This document shows, one piece after another, positions 6,638 to 9,987 of a stretch of 9,987 bases of DNA. Position numbers and translations under genes: made by a program. How positions within the stretch are numbered: position 1 is the first letter of the stretch; each line of letters starts with the position of its first letter. The stretch spans positions 1 to 9,987 of the forward strand of contig USJM01000057.1 in assembly GCA_900555005.1 (NCBI GenBank), in the 5' to 3' direction. Below the pieces are notes generated by a model. That model was not told the origin of the DNA. It saw nothing but the letters and a program-made list of their open reading frames with translations, and searched no databases. This DNA comes from an uncultured Lachnospiraceae bacterium. Its GTDB lineage: Bacteria > Bacillota_A > Clostridia > Lachnospirales > Lachnospiraceae.

Positions 6638-7195
6638 ATGAGAGTCGGAACCGGTTATGATGTGCACAGGCTTGTCGAGGGAAGAAAACTGATCCTCGGC
6701 GGGGTGGAGATCCCGTATGAGAAGGGTCTTCTCGGACACTCGGATGCGGATGTGATTCTCCATGCGATCATGGACGCGCTGCTCGGCGCGGCAGCGCTGG
6801 GGGATATCGGGCAGCATTTTCCGGACAAGGACCCGGCCTATGAAGGCATCTCCAGCCTGAAGCTGCTGGGAAAGGTTGCAGAGCTTCTGGATGAGAACAA
6901 CTACGTGATTGAGAACATTGACTCTACAATCATTGCACAGAAGCCCAGACTGATGTCCTATCTGCCGCAGATGCGCCAGCGTGTTGCGGAGACGCTTCAT
7001 CTGGACCTCTCCCAGGTCAGCATCAAGGCGACGACAGAGGAGGGACTTGGGTTTACAGGAAGCGGAGATGGCATCGCGGCACAGGCAGTCTGCTGTCTTT
7101 CCAGTCTTCGGGACGCAGTCACAGATGACAGAATGCAGCCGTCGGGCGGCTGCGCAGCCTGCCCGCGGACACGCCTTGCACAGAACGGCGTCTGA
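6638..7195 (+). CDS. ispF: 2-C-methyl-D-erythritol 2,4-cyclodiphosphate synthase
   Basis: IspF cyclises CDP-methylerythritol 2-phosphate, releasing CMP, in the non-mevalonate isoprenoid pathway; the enzyme is a trimer that binds a divalent metal. I start at ATG 6638 because AAGGGG (6625-6630) is 7 bases away, whereas the in-frame ATG at 6632 is only one base from it. Visible features are GYDVH with metal ligands D8 and H10, [19 protein letters not shown] with ligand H42, [10 protein letters not shown] at 56-65, [10 protein letters not shown] at 96-105 and [21 protein letters not shown] at 130-150. The family normally ends near residue 157; here an unconserved tail runs to 185 ([18 protein letters not shown] and beyond). 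The gene begins 2 bases after the DUF4317 stop. In B. subtilis ispF also lies upstream of cysS and mrnC. Confidence 0.95.
   Translation: MRVGTGYDVHRLVEGRKLILGGVEIPYEKGLLGHSDADVILHAIMDALLGAAALGDIGQHFPDKDPAYEGISSLKLLGKVAELLDENNYVIENIDSTIIAQKPRLMSYLPQMRQRVAETLHLDLSQVSIKATTEEGLGFTGSGDGIAAQAVCCLSSLRDAVTDDRMQPSGGCAACPRTRLAQNGV
7135..7164 (+). repeat. GC-rich inverted repeats in the ispF 3' end
   Basis: GCAGCCG (7135-7141) pairs with CGGCTGC (7147-7153) around a 5-base loop. The second arm can also pair with the adjoining GCAGCC at 7154-7159. There is no T-run, so it is not a normal terminator. It lies within the unconserved tail of ispF. Confidence 0.35.
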
Positions 7196-7385
7196 GGACG
7201 GCAGGGCTTGGAAGGCGGGGGGTAACCGGCACTCGGGCAGGCCGGATGCATGGAAGCGGCATGATGCAGAGCGGTGGTTTGACCTGAAAGGCGGGCAGAT
7301 GAAGCCGGATGCGGGTCAGCAGCTTGACAGGCCGGGCAGTATCGGCGAACAGAAGACCAAGTGAAAATTGGCCGGAAAGGACTGC

Positions 7386-8147
7386 ATGGAATTTCTGAGA
7401 CTTCCGAGAGAACAGAATATCCTGACGAAACCGCTGTATGAGGAGGTTTTTTCGGAGGATAAAGGTGCATTCTCGGACTATTATTACCAGGAGGTTGCCA
7501 CGGGGAGCACGATCTATGCAGCCCGCCAGGCGCCGGAGGATATCTGCTCGATGGTGCATCTGAATCCGACGAGACTTCTCTGGAGCGGTGAACAGATCAC
7601 AATTCCTTACATTGTTGCGGTGGCAACAAGAAAGGAGCTTCGCCACAGAGGACTGATGCGGAGTCTTCTGGACATGATCTTCCGGGATCTGGAGGCAGAA
7701 GGGGTTCCATTTGCCTTCCTGATGCCAGTCAATGAAGCCATCTACAAGCCGTTCGGGTTTGAGAGAACCTGGAGCTGGCAGTGGGAGGAGGATGTGCTTT
7801 GCGGGAAGGCAGAAGGAGACAGGAACTATGTGGAGGCTGCCTCGCTGAGTGACGGAGAGATGGCCTCTTTTGCGGATCGAGCCAACCGCGCACTGAGCAG
7901 GCGGTTTGAACTGTTCACGGAACGTTCCCTCTCCTATTACAGACGCCTTGAGAAGGAACAGAGGGCTTCCGGCGGAGAGCTGCGGATTCTGATGGAAACC
8001 GGAAGACCTGCCGCGGCGGTTCAGACTGCAAGAGAAGCCTATCCGCCGATGATGTGCCGGATCATGAATCGTGAAGCGTATGAGAGACATCTGCGCTCCG
8101 CTTCTGACACGCCCTTCAGACACGCGTACGTCTGTGAAGTTGTCTGA
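7386..8147 (+). CDS. GNAT family N-acetyltransferase (Eis-like, lacking a C-terminal SCP2-like domain)
   Basis: The protein should move an acetyl group from acetyl-CoA to an amine; the substrate is unknown. I start at ATG 7386, with GGAAAGGA (7374-7381) 4 bases away; a TTG at 7368 is in frame but has no better site. Residues 79-95 (VATRKELRHRGLMRSLL) hold the acetyl-CoA loop R-x-x-G-x-x of GNAT motif A. FLMPVNEAIYKPFGF at about 111-125 matches the Eis-type block whose Tyr is the general acid in mycobacterial Eis (here Y120). The C-terminus has a PPMMCRIMN strand. At 253 residues it is well short of the roughly 400 of full Eis proteins, so the sterol-carrier-like domain seems absent or lost. 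It sits alone between ispF and cysS, 190 bases after ispF, with no clear promoter. Confidence 0.85.
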   Translation: MEFLRLPREQNILTKPLYEEVFSEDKGAFSDYYYQEVATGSTIYAARQAPEDICSMVHLNPTRLLWSGEQITIPYIVAVATRKELRHRGLMRSLLDMIFRDLEAEGVPFAFLMPVNEAIYKPFGFERTWSWQWEEDVLCGKAEGDRNYVEAASLSDGEMASFADRANRALSRRFELFTERSLSYYRRLEKEQRASGGELRILMETGRPAAAVQTAREAYPPMMCRIMNREAYERHLRSASDTPFRHAYVCEVV

Positions 8148-8149
8148 AG
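8114..8149 (+). repeat. Inverted repeat spanning the acetyltransferase stop codon
   Basis: CTTCAGACA (8114-8122) and TGTCTGAAG (8141-8149) form a perfect 9-base inverted repeat 18 bases apart. Inside, CAGAC (8117-8121) can pair instead with GTCTG (8130-8134), so two mutually exclusive hairpins exist. No T-run follows. It may slow exonucleases at the 3' end or bind a protein; function is unknown. Confidence 0.45.
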
Positions 8150-8244
8150 GCAGGATGAGCAGAGCCCGGCGGGAGATATGATGACCGCCCTGCCGGCAGC
8201 CACGGGGGCTTGACCGGGGATGGGATGGCTGCCTCCGGCTGATA

Positions 8245-8273
8245 TTGACAAGCGAATGCGGGACAGATACACT
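8245..8273 (+). promoter_or_regulatory. Promoter of cysS
   Basis: TTGACA at 8245-8250, a 17-base spacer and TACACT at 8268-8273 (4 of 6 to TATAAT). Transcription would start near 8280, leaving a leader of about 46 bases. I see no T-box in it: there is neither room for one nor the conserved GGTGGNACCGCG motif. Confidence 0.6.
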
Positions 8274-8325
8274 GAAAAGTGCTGAAAAATGCACATTTAT
8301 CAAACATTCTGTGAGGAGATTGACC

Positions 8326-9732
8326 ATGCTTCTTTACAACACACTGACAAAAAAACGAGAGGAATTTGTCCCGATCACGCCGGGAAAGGTCTCGATGTAT
8401 GTCTGCGGACCGACCGTCTATGACTTCATTCACATTGGGAATGCCCGGCCGATGATCGTCTTCGATACACTGAGACGCTATTTTGAACACAAGGGCTACG
8501 AGGTCAACTACGTTTCCAATTTTACCGACGTGGATGACAAGATCATCAAGAAGGCAAACCAGGAAGGCGTCACGGCAGCGGAGATTTCCGAGCGCTATAT
8601 CAAGGAATGCAAGAAGGACATGGAAGGGATGAACGTCCGGCCGGCGACTACTCACCCGAGGGCGACGCAGGAGATCGGCGGCATGATCAGCATGATTGAG
8701 GAGCTGATTGAGAAAGGATATGCCTACGTGGAGGATGGAACCGTCTACTTCAGCACTCGCAAGGACCCGGGGTACGGGAAGCTTTCCCACAAGAACCTGG
8801 ACGACCTTCGCTCCGGAGGCCGCGATCTCAAGGTGACGGGCGAGGACGAGAAGCATGATCCGCTCGACTTTGTGCTCTGGAAACCGAAGAAGGAAGGAGA
8901 GCCGTTCTGGAATTCACCGTGGGGCGAAGGCAGACCGGGCTGGCACATTGAGTGCTCCGTCATGGCAAAGCATTATCTTGGAGATACGATCGATATTCAT
9001 GCCGGCGGGGAGGATCTGGTGTTCCCGCACCATGAGAACGAAATTGCACAGTCTGAGTGCGCAAATGATGTTCCGTTTGCACACTACTGGCTCCACAATG
9101 CATTTTTGAACATTGACAACCGCAAGATGTCCAAGTCGCTCGGGAACTTTTTCACGGTCAGGCAGATCGGGGAAAAGTACGACCTGATGGTACTTCGCCT
9201 GTTCATGCTCAGCGCACACTATCGTTCTCCGCTGAACTTCTCGAAAGAGCTGATGGATTCCGCAAAGGCAGCGTACGAGCGTATCACGAATGCTGTCGAC
9301 AATCTGGATTACCTCCTGTCTGTCGTAAAGACAGAGACTGCATCCGACGAGGAGAAGAAGAAAATCGCCGAGGTCAGGGGATTCACGGAGAAGTTTGACG
9401 CGGCGATGGATGATGATGTGAATACGGCGGATGCGCTTTCCGTTGTCTTTGATCTTGTCCGTTTTGCGAATGCCGAGGCGTCAGCAGAGAGCTCGAGAGA
9501 ATTCCTCGAGTCGATCAGGAAGGAGCTTCTGGAACTGTGCGATATCCTCGGCCTGAAGGTCGAGAAGAAGAAGGAGGTTCTCGATTCTGATATCGAGGAG
9601 CTGATTGCACAGCGTCAGGCAGCCAGAAAGGCAAAGGACTTCGCAAAGGCAGACGCAATCCGTGACCAGCTTCAGGGAATGGGAATCACCCTCCTCGATA
9701 CCCGGGAAGGGGTCAAATGGAAGAAAGCGTAA
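8326..9732 (+). CDS. cysS: Cysteine--tRNA ligase
   Basis: This class I aminoacyl-tRNA synthetase charges tRNA-Cys with cysteine in the cytoplasm. ATG 8326 follows GAGGAG (8313-8318) by 7 bases. Visible features are the HIGH-type motif HIGN (36-39), the KMSKS motif (267-271), and the four zinc ligands C27, C210, H235 and E239, which match E. coli C28, C209, H234 and E238. GWHIECSVMAKHYLG and the HAGGEDLVFPHHENE block are family hallmarks. The C-terminal helical anticodon-binding part ends in RDQLQGMGITLLDTREGVKW. The length of 468 residues is normal and the frame is intact. It has its own promoter and overlaps the next gene, mrnC, by 16 bases, a pairing conserved in Firmicutes. Confidence 0.98.
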   Translation: MLLYNTLTKKREEFVPITPGKVSMYVCGPTVYDFIHIGNARPMIVFDTLRRYFEHKGYEVNYVSNFTDVDDKIIKKANQEGVTAAEISERYIKECKKDMEGMNVRPATTHPRATQEIGGMISMIEELIEKGYAYVEDGTVYFSTRKDPGYGKLSHKNLDDLRSGGRDLKVTGEDEKHDPLDFVLWKPKKEGEPFWNSPWGEGRPGWHIECSVMAKHYLGDTIDIHAGGEDLVFPHHENEIAQSECANDVPFAHYWLHNAFLNIDNRKMSKSLGNFFTVRQIGEKYDLMVLRLFMLSAHYRSPLNFSKELMDSAKAAYERITNAVDNLDYLLSVVKTETASDEEKKKIAEVRGFTEKFDAAMDDDVNTADALSVVFDLVRFANAEASAESSREFLESIRKELLELCDILGLKVEKKKEVLDSDIEELIAQRQAARKAKDFAKADAIRDQLQGMGITLLDTREGVKWKKA

Positions 9733-9987
9733 CGGCTCTGAAGACGGCGGAGGATCCTACTGATGAGGACCTGCAGACAATCGTCGATCATGTCTGCGGG
9801 CTGCCGCAGAAAGACTGGATGCAGTATTCTCCCCTGACGCTTGCCTGGATCGGCGATACGGTGTTCGATCTGATTGTACGGACAGCGCTCGTGAAGCAGG
9901 CAAATATGCAGACAGAGAAGCTTCACAGGCAGGCGGCTGCCCCTTTAAAAACCCGAAAGCAAGGGGGGGGGGGGGGGCCGAAACCAT
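9717..9987 (+). CDS. mrnC: Mini-ribonuclease III, N-terminal part
   Basis: Mini-III is a small dimeric RNase III-like enzyme without a dsRNA-binding domain; in B. subtilis it matures 23S rRNA ends. ATG 9717 lies inside the cysS 3' end, with AAGGGG (9707-9712) 4 bases before it; cysS stops at 9730-9732, so translation is probably coupled. Residues 36-56 hold the catalytic helix SPLTLAWIGDTVFDLIVR, with D47 the expected metal-binding Asp, and the later TEKLHRQAA fits the family's KLHR segment. About 30 residues precede this helix, more than in B. subtilis. The gene is cut by the window end after 90 codons. The last roughly 16 codons (from about 9940) no longer resemble the family and end in a 15-G run, so that part is likely unreliable. 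Confidence 0.85.
   Translation, partial: MEESVTALKTAEDPTDEDLQTIVDHVCGLPQKDWMQYSPLTLAWIGDTVFDLIVRTALVKQANMQTEKLHRQAAAPLKTRKQGGGGGPKP
9963..9977 (+). repeat. Run of 15 G at the window end
   Basis: An unbroken run of 15 G lies 10 bases from the 3' edge, inside the mrnC frame, where the family has no Gly-rich segment. It looks like a poly-G sequencing artefact at a contig end. Confidence 0.7.

Noticed and set aside
6981..7364. A + strand frame running from inside ispF into the spacer.
   Set aside because: Its first part overlaps conserved ispF sequence in another frame and is an Arg/Ser-rich shadow; the rest shows no motif or start signal.
7119..8327. A 402-codon minus-strand frame across the acetyltransferase and its flanks.
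   Set aside because: It is opposite to a recognisable GNAT gene and shows no family motif.
1..9987. tRNA or rRNA genes, CRISPR arrays, transposases, phage genes or defence genes.
   Set aside because: None was seen on either strand; every long stretch is covered by chromosomal-type genes and short spacers.

Overview
The window looks like chromosomal DNA from a fairly GC-rich member of the Lachnospiraceae or a related Clostridia. The grounds are a butyrate kinase remnant, a DUF4317 protein (a family I know mainly from Clostridia), a Lon with the clostridial type of N-terminus, an ispF / cysS / mini-ribonuclease III order that echoes the Bacillus/Clostridium layout, strong GGAGG-like ribosome binding sites and TTGACA-type promoters. 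There is no sign of phage, plasmid, transposon, CRISPR, rRNA or tRNA. All genes read on the + strand.

Layout. (1) 1-487: 3' part of butyrate kinase (buk), with a one-base frameshift near 119. (2) 539-2307: a promoter, a large hairpin with a T-tract that looks like a leader attenuator, then an asparagine synthase (asnB) with a one-base frameshift near 782 and a strong terminator at 2329-2359. (3) 2401-5195: a CIRCE-like HrcA operator overlapping a promoter, a 175-base leader, then ATP-dependent protease Lon with a long Lys/Gly-rich tail, followed by a textbook terminator. (4) 5244-7195: a poly-G-rich spacer and a promoter, then a DUF4317 gene (one-base frameshift near 5764) whose stop touches the start of ispF. 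(5) 7386-8147: an Eis-like GNAT acetyltransferase inserted between ispF and cysS. (6) 8245-9987: the cysS promoter, cysS, and the overlapping start of mini-ribonuclease III (mrnC), cut by the window end.

The genes are housekeeping or central metabolism: butyrate formation with ATP gain, asparagine synthesis, heat-shock-type proteolysis, non-mevalonate isoprenoid synthesis, Cys-tRNA charging and 23S rRNA maturation. They form several short transcription units rather than one system.

Sequence quality matters here. Three unrelated conserved genes each lack exactly one base, and runs of 14 and 15 G occur at 5289-5302 and at the extreme 3' end (9963-9977), where the mrnC protein also stops resembling its family. 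I read most of this as sequencing or assembly error, not biology. The best biological leads are the CIRCE-like operator on lon, the leader hairpin of asnB, the unusual Lon tail, and the close coupling of DUF4317 to ispF. I did not find a convincing new multi-gene system.
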